DNA from: Sabellastarte sp. h YS-2021
Taxonomy: Eukaryota > Annelida > Polychaeta > Sabellida > Sabellidae
Direction of reading: 5' to 3'
DNA length: 64,000 nt
NCBI GenBank assembly: GCA_964017235.1
Contig: OZ024933.1
Location: 11,535,962-11,599,961 of the forward strand
The position numbers and the translations under genes are program-made. The notes under the pieces were generated by a model, which had not been told where the DNA came from, searched no databases, and saw only the letters and a list, made by a program, of their open reading frames with translations. This document shows, in pieces, positions 56,591-64,000 of this stretch (position 1 is its first letter; every line of letters begins with the position of its first letter).

Positions 56591-56817
56591 TCTTCTTCTT
56601 TGCAGCTGAAAACACACAGTCAGCTGATACAGAACCCGTTCATAGGCACTGAGTGTTTTTTTCGTTTTAAGGTCACTCTTGTGATCCTAACATGGTCCTT
56701 TTCACGAACATTTCTCTTCACCAATAACATTTACCTCTTCACATTAGTCCTTTAGCATTTTATATAAAGCTTAAAAGCTGTAGGGACGCTTTGTTTTTGT
56801 GTACAAAAACTTTTGTC
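56591..56817. repeat. E right tail, copy 2
   Basis: Same tail as 47246-47471, ending in the hairpin gtttttgt/acaaaaac and 'ttttgtc', followed by ta and then Ty3/Gypsy coding sequence. Confidence 0.75.
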
Positions 56818-56819
56818 TA

Positions 56820-57052
56820 GTTTTTCTCTGACTTGCATAAGCTCCGACTAGCATATGCAATCACACGGGTGTGTCCATCCTGCTCCTGCTGCAAGACAGC
56901 CCCCAAGCCATCAATACTAGCATCAGTATTTAAAACAAATGGCCCAGTATAATCCGCAAACCCCAGAATAGGAGTACTCGTGCAAGCATCTTTCAACTTC
57001 TCAAAAGCCAATTGCTGTGTCTCCTCCCAAACTAAAGGTGGATATTTAACCT
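56820..57052 (-). pseudogene. Ty3/Gypsy RNase H N-terminal part
   Basis: Coding piece caught between the two insertions. It reads WEETQQLAFEKLK, then LNTDASIDGLGAVL with the first catalytic Asp of RNase H, and stops at the E junction right after SLCKSEKN. The continuation of the domain is at 31277, in the same frame. Confidence 0.85.
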
Positions 57053-57133
57053 GAAAAAGTTCACTTCCTGTTATAAACCAAGCTGGGCAGATAAAGTAAT
57101 GTGCCTTATATAATTGGCTATATGTCAATTGTA

Positions 57134-57170
57134 TTTCGACTGTATTATATTCATGCAGCAGTCTCATCAG
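57134..57170 (-). ncRNA. Hammerhead ribozyme core
   Basis: On the minus strand: CUGAUGA (57170-57164), GACUG (57163-57159), a 16-base loop, CAGUC (57142-57138), GAAA (57137-57134). The two five-base blocks pair perfectly as stem II between the two invariant core strands. I could not assign stem I, stem III or the cleavage site with confidence, so self-cleavage is not shown. Hammerheads occur in the terminal repeats of Penelope-like elements, which fits the context. Confidence 0.6.
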
Positions 57171-57758
57171 AGGTTATGATTTATTCCAGTCAGCTCTCCC
57201 TGAAGTACATTAGGGGTTTTGGCTTGTACCACCGGTTTGTACCGGTATAGAACCGCTTTAGAACCGGTTCTGTACCTGTAAACCAGCAACTGTACCGGTT
57301 TGGGGGTTTGCCAAAAACTGACTTAAGTGATCTCCTGTAAAATATTGGTTTAATATTTGAGAGGGAATTAGAGAGTTTAGAGGCTGTAATTATATGTTTT
57401 AGAGCCTCTAGAATTTATTCATACTGTATGTGTGCCTATGAAAGTGGTGGTGAATAAATGTTATTCATTGCCTGACTCTTCATTGAGTTCACTTTATAAG
57501 GGGATTCCACCAGGTATAGGTCCAGTATTTATTATTTATTATAATTGTATTTTTATGCTTCATTATTGTGTTTATTTAATGTGATTTGCAAACAAACACC
57601 ATAAATCAAAGACATAAGACTCTTTTTCGGTCCATGGTAAGTATTTTATTATAATAAATTTTATTTATTGTAAATAATGTATATAGTGAGATAATAGGTA
57701 CATAAATAAATGTAATAACAAAGTCTATTTATTACAGATTGTTCAAATTTATTTGGTA
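57171..57758. other. Non-coding part of the Penelope-like insertion
   Basis: AT-rich, with a short cluster of accggt/aaccgg words near 57230-57300. No ORF of note. It lies between the zinc-finger ORF and the hammerhead core. Confidence 0.5.
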
Positions 57759-58859
57759 TTAAAATTTGGTTGTCCTGTAGCTCCATGCTCCATTTGGCGG
57801 TGGGGGAGGTAGGATAATCTTTCTGGGTGATGTCACAAGGGTGGGTCTAGTGGGTACCCTTGAACATATGGCCTCACAGGCTGTATTGTCTATGGTTAGG
57901 GCCGATGGTTTCTTTAGGTGAGGGTTGAGGTTCTGCTGTGGTTTGCTGGTAACCTTTATTTCAGTTTTGGTGAATGCTGGGCTGTTTTTGTGCCTTGGAA
58001 ATTCCTTGGGGCTTTTTGGTTTAGTTTCCCCTTGTAATCTAGACTTCCATTTTTTATAGGCCGAAGTGTTGGGGAGGGGCATTTTGTGTCTGTCCTCCCT
58101 GGAGGTGATGGGTTCTTCATGTTCTGGCAAGGTGCTTATTTCAGCATCCTTGATAATGTAGGCCTGTCTTTCTAAAATTAAATGTTCTTGATAGGTACAT
58201 TTTCGGCATGTGATGTCTTCAGTTTGGGTACCCCCATTTTTATGTAGTGTGAGTGGTACACATCCTATCTGGCTAGTTGGCTTGGGGTTAATTTTTAGAT
58301 AGGTTCTGGCTTCATCAGGTAGCCCATGTGTAGTGAGTAGTTCCTTGTGGTATGGACCTATGCTAAGTAGACCCAATGGGGAGGTGTTCACCGCACTATC
58401 TGTGTCAGGGTTGACTTGTTTGTCTGTAGTGGTTGCAATGGAGACTTTTGTGGTAGGTTGTTCATCATCACTAAGGGTCAGGTCCTCTTTAATGAGTGAG
58501 AGCCAGTCAGTGGTGCCATAGCACACAGAAGTGGTTTGCTCAATGTTGTGTGAGGTATTGATTCTAGTGCTAGTGGTGTCATTGGTGATAGAAGTGGTTT
58601 GCTCAATGTGGCGCGAGGTATTGGGTACACAGACTGGTGTGGGGTGTAGGTTAATATTCTCTTCTGATTGCTTTAATATCAATGGCTGGTGATATTTTGT
58701 AGTATGTTTGATAAAATCAGATCTTCTAACATAGGATTTATTACAACTACTGCAGATGTATCTGCGGTTGTTGTGGCAGCTGTTGATATGCCTTTGTAAG
58801 CTAGATCTGTTCTTATAGGCATTATTACATTCACCACACTTGTATTTAAGATTATCCAT
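57759..58859 (-). CDS. Two-C2H2-zinc-finger ORF in the Penelope-like insertion
   Basis: An intact 366-codon ORF from a good ATG. Residues 8-29 and 36-57 are classical C2H2 fingers (C8, C11, H24, H29; C36, C39, H52, H57), likely binding nucleic acid. The middle (60-170) is Thr- and Ser-rich; an HKNGGTQTEDITCRKC patch lies near 206-221; the C-terminus is basic and Pro-rich, ending in a five-proline run and WSYRTTKF. I do not recognise the protein family. It sits downstream of a GIY-YIG segment on the same strand and upstream of the hammerhead core, so it may be an accessory ORF of the element or a captured host gene. The absence of stops in an otherwise broken insertion suggests recent function. 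Confidence 0.6.
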   Translation of the reverse strand: MDNLKYKCGECNNAYKNRSSLQRHINSCHNNRRYICSSCNKSYVRRSDFIKHTTKYHQPLILKQSEENINLHPTPVCVPNTSRHIEQTTSITNDTTSTRINTSHNIEQTTSVCYGTTDWLSLIKEDLTLSDDEQPTTKVSIATTTDKQVNPDTDSAVNTSPLGLLSIGPYHKELLTTHGLPDEARTYLKINPKPTSQIGCVPLTLHKNGGTQTEDITCRKCTYQEHLILERQAYIIKDAEISTLPEHEEPITSREDRHKMPLPNTSAYKKWKSRLQGETKPKSPKEFPRHKNSPAFTKTEIKVTSKPQQNLNPHLKKPSALTIDNTACEAICSRVPTRPTLVTSPRKIILPPPPPNGAWSYRTTKF

Positions 58860-59269
58860 GATTATATGTGATTTTTGTTTTTCAAATATTCACTATTCCA
58901 ACTTTCTCTATCTTAGTGATGAATTAGTGATGTCATCAAGTTGTTATAGTGAAAAGTGGTTGTGACGTAATTATGGTGCTTACGTAATCGTAAGAATGGT
59001 GATTATGTCATAATTCATTGTAAATATTGAATAATTTATGATTTTATTCAATATTATGAGAATTAAAAATATATTTATTAATTTGAATAAATCTTTCTCT
59101 GATTAAATGAAAAAACTTTATTCTGAAGAATAAATTATCTCGGTATGCGATAATTATCGTGAATATTATAAATATCTCATTTTAATACTTAATATGTATT
59201 AAATAATTTATTCAACTCAGTGTGTTTTCAGGTTTATTTCCTGGTGATATGTAATGGCTATACAAGACA
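58860..59269. other. AT-rich spacer upstream of the zinc-finger ORF
   Basis: Very AT-rich, with 'tgacgtaat' and 'tgatgtcat'-like words near 58930-59010. It could hold a promoter for the zinc-finger ORF, but no element could be fixed. Confidence 0.35.
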
Positions 59270-59745
59270 TAGAAGGAAAGATAGGGGTGGATTACTGAGT
59301 GCCAGTGTAATCCGGATAATAGCCATCCATAATCACACAAATTGGTTGATGCCAATGGGTGCCAGAGAGTGCAATCTGAATATCCAAGACAACTCAGTAC
59401 GTCTTCGTCTGGAAGTGTTGGCTGCTTCAGATTTTGGTGTGCACCACTCTAGCACTGAGAACTGCATATGTTTGTGGCTGTGTCCATCACTTTTAAAGTG
59501 ACGTGAGACTGGTGTGGGTTGTCCATCCTTTTGTGCAGAAGCCTTGTGTTCATACATCCTTTTTCTAAGTGCCCTTGAAGTTTCGCCAACATAATGTTTG
59601 GAGCACTTAGTGCATGTTATCAAATAGATTACATTTGATATTTCACATGTGACATGTTTTGGTAAGTCTATAGTTTTGTGTGACTTTTTTGTGAAGTTAC
59701 ATTCAATGAATAGTTTTGTGTGACTTTTTTGTGAAGTTACATTCA
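59270..59745 (-). pseudogene. GIY-YIG endonuclease segment, forward arm
   Basis: Encodes the C-terminal GIY-YIG nuclease of a Penelope-like protein: NVIYLITCTKCSKHYVGETS (the GIY...YVG pair), an Arg-rich helix (RALRKRMYEH), and the end motif ELSWIFRLHSLAPIGINQF with the conserved Glu. The coding part runs to 59333 and the 3' UTR to about 59270. A 40-bp direct duplication lies at the inner edge (59662-59740). The RT that should precede it is missing. Confidence 0.8.
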
Positions 59746-59746
59746 A

Positions 59747-60182
59747 TGAATGTAACTTCACAAAAAAGTCACACAAAACTATAGACTTACCAAAACATGT
59801 CACATGTGAAATATTAAATGTAATCTATTTGATAACATGCACTAAGTGCTCCAAACATTATGTTGGCGAAACTTCAAGGGCACTTAGAAAAAGGATGTAT
59901 GAACACAAGGCTTCTGCACAAAAGGATGGACAACCCACACCAGTCTCACGTCACTTTAAAAGTGATGGACACAGCCACAAACATATGCAGTTCTCAGTGC
60001 TAGAGTGGTGCACACCAAAATCTGAAGCAGCCAACACTTCCAGACGAAGACGTACTGAGTTGTCTTGGATATTCAGATTGCACTCTCTGGCACCCATTGG
60101 CATCAACCAATTTGTGTGATTATGGATGGCTATTATCCGGATTACACTGGCACTCAGTAATCCACCCCTATCTTTCCTTCTA
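59747..60182 (+). pseudogene. GIY-YIG endonuclease segment, inverted arm
   Basis: Near-perfect inverted copy of the forward arm. The open frame runs to a stop at 60119, and the segment ends at the target duplication. The two arms meet at a palindromic centre near 59746 ('ttcaatgaa'). One visible difference changes Ser to Leu before the GIY motif. A fold-back during target-primed reverse transcription would explain it. Confidence 0.8.
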
Positions 60183-61085
60183 TGGATATTTAACCTTCTT
60201 TCTAGTCTTAGTTTGATAATGCGTTGCTCCCTGGCAAACCTGATGTAAGGGTTTGGCTATCTTTGCAAAGCCCTTAACAAATCGTCGATAGAAGCTTGTA
60301 AATCCTAAGAAACGTTGAACTTCAGTAACATTCTTTGGCTGTGGCCAATCTCGAACACCTGAGATCTTATCTGGATCCACACTGATGCCCTCCTTGGATA
60401 TGAAGTGTCCTAGATACTTGGTCTCTCGCTGGAAGAACTTGCATTTCGAGGGACTAAATTTCAACCCAGCTTCCTTCAGCTTAGTAAATACGGCCTGTAA
60501 CCTCACCAAATGCTCTTTATAGGTCTTACTGAAGACCACAATGTCATCCAAGTAAAGTAAACAATTGGTAAGATGTAAATCCCCCATACAATTCTCCATT
60601 AAACGCTGAAAGGTAGCGGGAGCGTTCGTTAACCCAAACGGCATCCTTTCGCATTCCCAGAAGCCAAGCGGACCCACAGTAAATGCAGTTTTGCACTTAT
60701 CTTCTTCGGCTAAGGGAACCTGCCAATATCCAGATTTAAGATCCAGACAGCTAAACCAGTGAGATCCAGCTAATGCGTCTAGTGTCACGTCAATCTTCAG
60801 TAAGTTGTACTTATCAGGTATGGTTCTTGCGTTTAACAACCTCATGTCCAAACAAAACCTCAGAGCACCATTCTTCTTCCTGACTATGACCACATTTGAA
60901 GCATATGGACTCTGCGATCGTCGAATAACTCCCAACTCCTGCATTTCCTTGAGATGAGCCCTAACTTCCTCGAACATCGAAGGTGGTATGGTTCGAGGCC
61001 TCTCTTTGAAAGGTGTGTTGTCCTTGAGATGTATTCGATGAACAGCCTTGTTAGTTAGTCCAAGATCCAAATCATGCAATGAGAA
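60183..61085 (-). pseudogene. Ty3/Gypsy reverse transcriptase
   Basis: About 300 codons with RT hallmarks: the first catalytic Asp in CLDLKSGYWQ, MPFGLTNAPATF, the YLDD box, then YLGHFIS and RFLGFTSFYRRFV, running into the Penelope-like insertion. An in-frame TGA at 61089-61091 cuts it from the preceding protease-linker stretch, which is in the same frame. RT copies element RNA into DNA; this copy cannot make a full pol. Confidence 0.88.
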
Positions 61086-61088
61086 AAG

Positions 61089-61673
61089 TCACTTCCAGCT
61101 ACACAGAAATTCGTTAACTTCCTTCTGCTGTTTCTCATCTAAAGTATTTTGAATATGCGCAAAATGGTGTAGGAAGTCAGATTGTGTCGAAGTTTCCCCT
61201 TCATCAGAACCATCCTGCTTCAGTTTTGACACATCATCTGTACTGTAGAGTTCACATATCCTAGCCTTTGCAGGTATCGTCACCATCTGATCCAACTGAT
61301 TCGTCAACTGAACGGGTAACTTGGTGATAGATCGACCAGGCTGGATCCAATTCACACAAGGAGAAACTAAAACCCCTTTCGGTAAAATTGTCCGTTCAGA
61401 ACTCTCCAGACATACACTCATTTGATGTGAAATAGCTTGAACCCTTGTCTGTCCAATCACGGTGATACATCCATTGGGCGGAATAACAATTGGTTTGGAA
61501 GTTGTGAGCAGACCAAGTGGATCACTTGCATTATCCAAAACCTGTTGTTTAGCAATGTTAGCGACGGCTACCTTCAAAGCAGAATCACATGCTACGGGTG
61601 CATGCTCAATGCATCCTAAAACATTGGTCCCAATCAACACGGGTACGCGTTCATGATAGAGTATCAGGAACAA
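61089..61673 (-). pseudogene. Ty3/Gypsy protease end and protease-RT linker
   Basis: Continues the protease fold (VPVLIGTNVLG) and then about 170 residues of linker before RT. It is one base out of frame with the protease start at 61651-62004, and ended by an in-frame TGA. Confidence 0.75.
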
Positions 61674-62004
61674 CTAACATCAATGCATCCATGGGGCTGC
61701 TCAACCCCTTGAAGCTGATTTCAACTTCAGTGAATCCACTGTAAGGAAGCTTATGTCCACCAGCTCCTTCCACTGTCAGAATATCTTCCAATGGCCTTAC
61801 ATCCAAACATAACTGTGCACAAAAACTAGTGGATATGGTACTAACCATAGAACCTGTGTCGAGTAATACAAGAACATCTCTTCCATTCACGACTGCCGAT
61901 ACCTCATTTGCCTTGCCAACAATCCTTGTGATTTTCTCATAGGAGCTTAATGTTCCTCGGTCAGACCGCTCCTGCCTTCTGACCTTGTGGATGTTAAATG
62001 GCAC
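61651..62004 (-). pseudogene. Ty3/Gypsy aspartic protease
   Basis: Contains VLLDTGSMVSTIS, the DTG active-site loop of retroviral-type aspartic proteases, which cut the polyprotein. The frame is -1 relative to gag with 58 bp of overlap, compatible with a programmed gag-pol shift. The second frame change at about 61660 is more likely decay. Confidence 0.8.
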
Positions 62005-63155
62005 CTCTTAGCAATATGCCCAAACTTATGGCATCTGTAACACTGAATGTCTTTCCAATTCTTTCTCGGTACCTTTGGTCGGGTATTTCCCTGTGTCTGT
62101 CCAGCTCCAAATGAGTTACCACTGGCCGGCGAAGTTCCAAGACTTGGATCGGTGACAGTCTTATCAGCAACCTTCTTCTCCAAACTGGAAAGTCTTTGTA
62201 AAATTTCGTCCAAACCTTTCTGAAAAGATGGTGTAGGTTCTGTAATCATTTGCTGTTGTTGAGCCTTCAACTTTGCGGATTTGAATTCAGAATCAATTTT
62301 CCGAGCCTCAATGATAAACTGTGGGCTTCCAGCAAAAGTTTCAAACTTATGCCTCAATGCATTCTTAATGTTGTCACCAAACAGTCTGGTCCAGAATTGC
62401 GTATTGACAACAATCCCATAATTGTCAGGTGAAATAACAGTTGCGTCCTCCCGGATGATACGACTAGCAAGGTCCTCGACTCTGGAATACCAATCAGTGA
62501 TGCCTTCTCCTGCCGTCTGTTCCAAATTGTAAAACTGAGCTAGAAGAACATGTGGTGGATCCACATCCCCAAACATCATTTCAAACCTGGTAAGGATATC
62601 AGATACTGCCGCGTCCTCGCCCATATGTAACACAATCTCCTGCGCTTGGCCTTTGATGGATCTCTTCATGGCAGTAAGAACCATTCCAAATGCCTTAGAA
62701 CCTCCATAAGTGTCCTTGACCCCAGTATCTGTGGTCATCCCGAACAAAGCAGCTTTAATTTGTAACTTTTCATCGCTATTTAAACCACTGATAGCAGCCA
62801 TGACATCACTCACCTTTGATTGACTTGATAGTTTCCCAGACTGGGTACTCTTTACTTCCTGCAATTGAGAAATAACATCCCCTGGCCACAATTGTATCAA
62901 AATCTGTTCCAACTCTTTGGTCAAACCACTTACAGAAACGACACTACCAAGGAAGAACTTACCGTGGTAATGTTTCACAACCAGGTCAACAAAAACACGA
63001 TCACTAAAACCTACAAATGCAGCCTGGTTACCATGTACAATGACATCCTGAACAACTTCTTCCTGTGTCGCACCTAGGTAAAGAGTACGACATAACTCCT
63101 CAGGGTCAAAGTCAGGTTTCAAATTACTAAAATAAGCAATGTTTGTTGCAATCAT
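61947..63155 (-). CDS. Ty3/Gypsy gag
   Basis: 402 codons, intact. The capsid-like region (about 100-300) has an alpha-helical composition with FGDVDPPHVLLAQFYNLEQ and EGITDWYSRVEDLASRII. A single CCHC zinc knuckle lies at C372, C375, H380 and C385 (CYRCHKFGHIAKRC), binding element RNA. Gag forms the particle in which reverse transcription occurs. It is the only complete ORF of this element. The start is the first ATG of the frame. Confidence 0.82.
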   Translation of the reverse strand: MIATNIAYFSNLKPDFDPEELCRTLYLGATQEEVVQDVIVHGNQAAFVGFSDRVFVDLVVKHYHGKFFLGSVVSVSGLTKELEQILIQLWPGDVISQLQEVKSTQSGKLSSQSKVSDVMAAISGLNSDEKLQIKAALFGMTTDTGVKDTYGGSKAFGMVLTAMKRSIKGQAQEIVLHMGEDAAVSDILTRFEMMFGDVDPPHVLLAQFYNLEQTAGEGITDWYSRVEDLASRIIREDATVISPDNYGIVVNTQFWTRLFGDNIKNALRHKFETFAGSPQFIIEARKIDSEFKSAKLKAQQQQMITEPTPSFQKGLDEILQRLSSLEKKVADKTVTDPSLGTSPASGNSFGAGQTQGNTRPKVPRKNWKDIQCYRCHKFGHIAKRCHLTSTRSEGRSGLTEEH

Positions 63156-64000
63156 GTTGGGTTTTAACCTTACCTTCCGCTGCTACAACCTCTTCACACA
63201 ACTCTTCACTACAGTTGGCTTAACTGTTTCCAAATTGAACAAATACAAGTATTTGTGTCACTATGCAACCAAATTACATCTGAATATACACAAGTTCAGA
63301 TATAAAAAAAACAAGAAATATAAAACAGGAAATATAAAAACAGACTAAAGTAATCTGTCAAAATAGCATAAAATATTTTTTGTATTACATATATTTAAGA
63401 AAAAATATGTGAAGTTAGAATACAAGCAACCACTTACCTCACAAGTCTTGGTATGAGTGAATGTCAAATTATCACTATCACTCTGAGAGTAAGTACAAAA
63501 TTATGATTTTTATATGATATTATCTCACCTGACTAGAACACAATAATAGTGAGAATATTGTCACACCATAGACGCTAGGTACTATCACAGTAATGATCCA
63601 ACACAATCTCAGGGTTGAATATTTTTACGCAATAAAAAATGCTAACTGTACAGAATACGCAATAAAAATGTCAACCGTACAAAATTACAAGGCCAATATT
63701 TTACGCAATAAATGTATCACACGAGTGTAACCGATGCACCAAAAAAAATAATGAAGTAAGAACAGGTAGATCACCCGGTACAGATAGTTACCAAAAATAT
63801 AACATAACTCTCACTACTAGTATCAACTATAACTAATGACAAGTCACACTTGGATATAATAACATACGTTCAATTCTTTATCACTTAACCAAAGGTCATA
63901 ACGTGACATGCAAATGTCATTCAGCAATCACTAATCACAAGTAATCACAATTGCCAATTATAACCCAATCAAATCATTAATACCAAAATTTAAAAATCAA
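63156..64000 (-). other. Ty3/Gypsy 5' leader or beyond
   Basis: AT-rich, no ORF of note, and no match to the 3' LTR at 27680-28625, so the 5' LTR probably lies outside the window. A splice-donor-like GAGGTAAGTGG (minus strand, near 63440) is present. Confidence 0.4.

Larger units (their letters stand above)
50808..56817. mobile_element. E unit, copy 2
   Basis: Same order of parts as copy 1 but without the Ngaro element and with fewer satellite units (about 16 and 4). The shared single-copy segments are nearly identical between copies, so the duplication is recent. Its right end joins the Ty3/Gypsy RNase H at a TA (56818-56819). Confidence 0.7.
57053..60182 (-). mobile_element. Penelope-like insertion with inverted GIY-YIG ends
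   Basis: A 3130-bp insertion in the Ty3/Gypsy RT-RNase H junction, flanked by a 14-bp direct repeat TGGATATTTAACCT (57039-57052 and 60183-60196). Reading on the minus strand: an inverted GIY-YIG segment, a forward GIY-YIG segment with its 3' end near 59270, an AT-rich spacer, a two-zinc-finger ORF, and near the far end a hammerhead core. GIY-YIG endonuclease joined to RT, and hammerhead motifs in terminal repeats, are traits of Penelope-like elements. The RT domain itself is missing. Confidence 0.7.

Noticed and set aside
59333..60119. Two independent GIY-YIG genes
   Set aside because: They are near-identical inverted arms meeting at one palindromic centre within a single target-duplication pair.
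63156..64000. 5' LTR of the Ty3/Gypsy element
   Set aside because: No stretch resembles 27680-28625, so the 5' LTR is probably beyond the window.

Overview
This window looks like AT-rich animal nuclear DNA, most likely from a lophotrochozoan and perhaps a mollusc. The grounds are split genes with GT/AG introns, several tRNA-derived SINEs, many foldback (MITE-like) elements, and Ngaro, Penelope-like, Ty3/Gypsy and LINE retroelements. The organism is an inference; no rRNA, mitochondrial or marker gene was seen. There are no operons or bacterial signals.

Region 1 (1-17.3 kb) is non-coding. It is packed with short inverted-repeat elements, often nested or abutting, and tRNA-derived SINEs. Several unrelated-looking foldback families share almost the same terminal motif (GGGGCC then ATTCAC or TTTCAC). 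A second family (about 220 bp, ends built on AGCCTTGCTTAAGGCT) recurs six times across the window.

Region 2 (17.3-25.5 kb) holds the one host gene I can support. It has five exons on the + strand whose splice phases all agree, encoding a 184-residue secretory protein: signal peptide, one V-like immunoglobulin domain without the usual cysteine pair, five N-glycosylation sequons, and a hydrophobic C-terminus that ends the protein (GPI signal or tail-less membrane anchor). Its introns carry a hAT-like element with an 8-bp target duplication, a palindrome, SINE pieces and a degenerate repeat.

Region 3 (27.7-64 kb) is a nest of transposons inside one dead Ty3/Gypsy element on the minus strand. 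Its 3' LTR, integrase and part of RNase H lie at 27.7-31.3 kb. The rest of RNase H, RT, protease and gag lie at 56.8-63.2 kb. Two insertions split it. (a) A 25.5-kb insertion (31278-56817, flanked by TA) consists of two copies of a repeat-rich unit, here called E, around a 3.3-kb spacer. E carries a terminal hairpin, a GCC microsatellite, arrays of a 147-bp satellite, a LINE 3' fragment, and a fixed tail. (b) A 3.1-kb insertion (57053-60182, 14-bp target duplication) holds an inverted pair of GIY-YIG segments, an intact 366-codon two-zinc-finger ORF and a hammerhead-ribozyme core, which together suggest a Penelope-like element. Inside E copy 1, a 7.8-kb Ngaro-type tyrosine-recombinase retrotransposon with three intact ORFs and split direct repeats sits in the satellite array.

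The best candidates for something undescribed are the E unit with its 147-bp satellite (length of nucleosome-core DNA, open in one frame, two orphan-receptor-like half-sites per unit), the zinc-finger ORF in the Penelope-like insertion, the Ngaro element with an extra terminal repeat, and the cysteine-less Ig protein.
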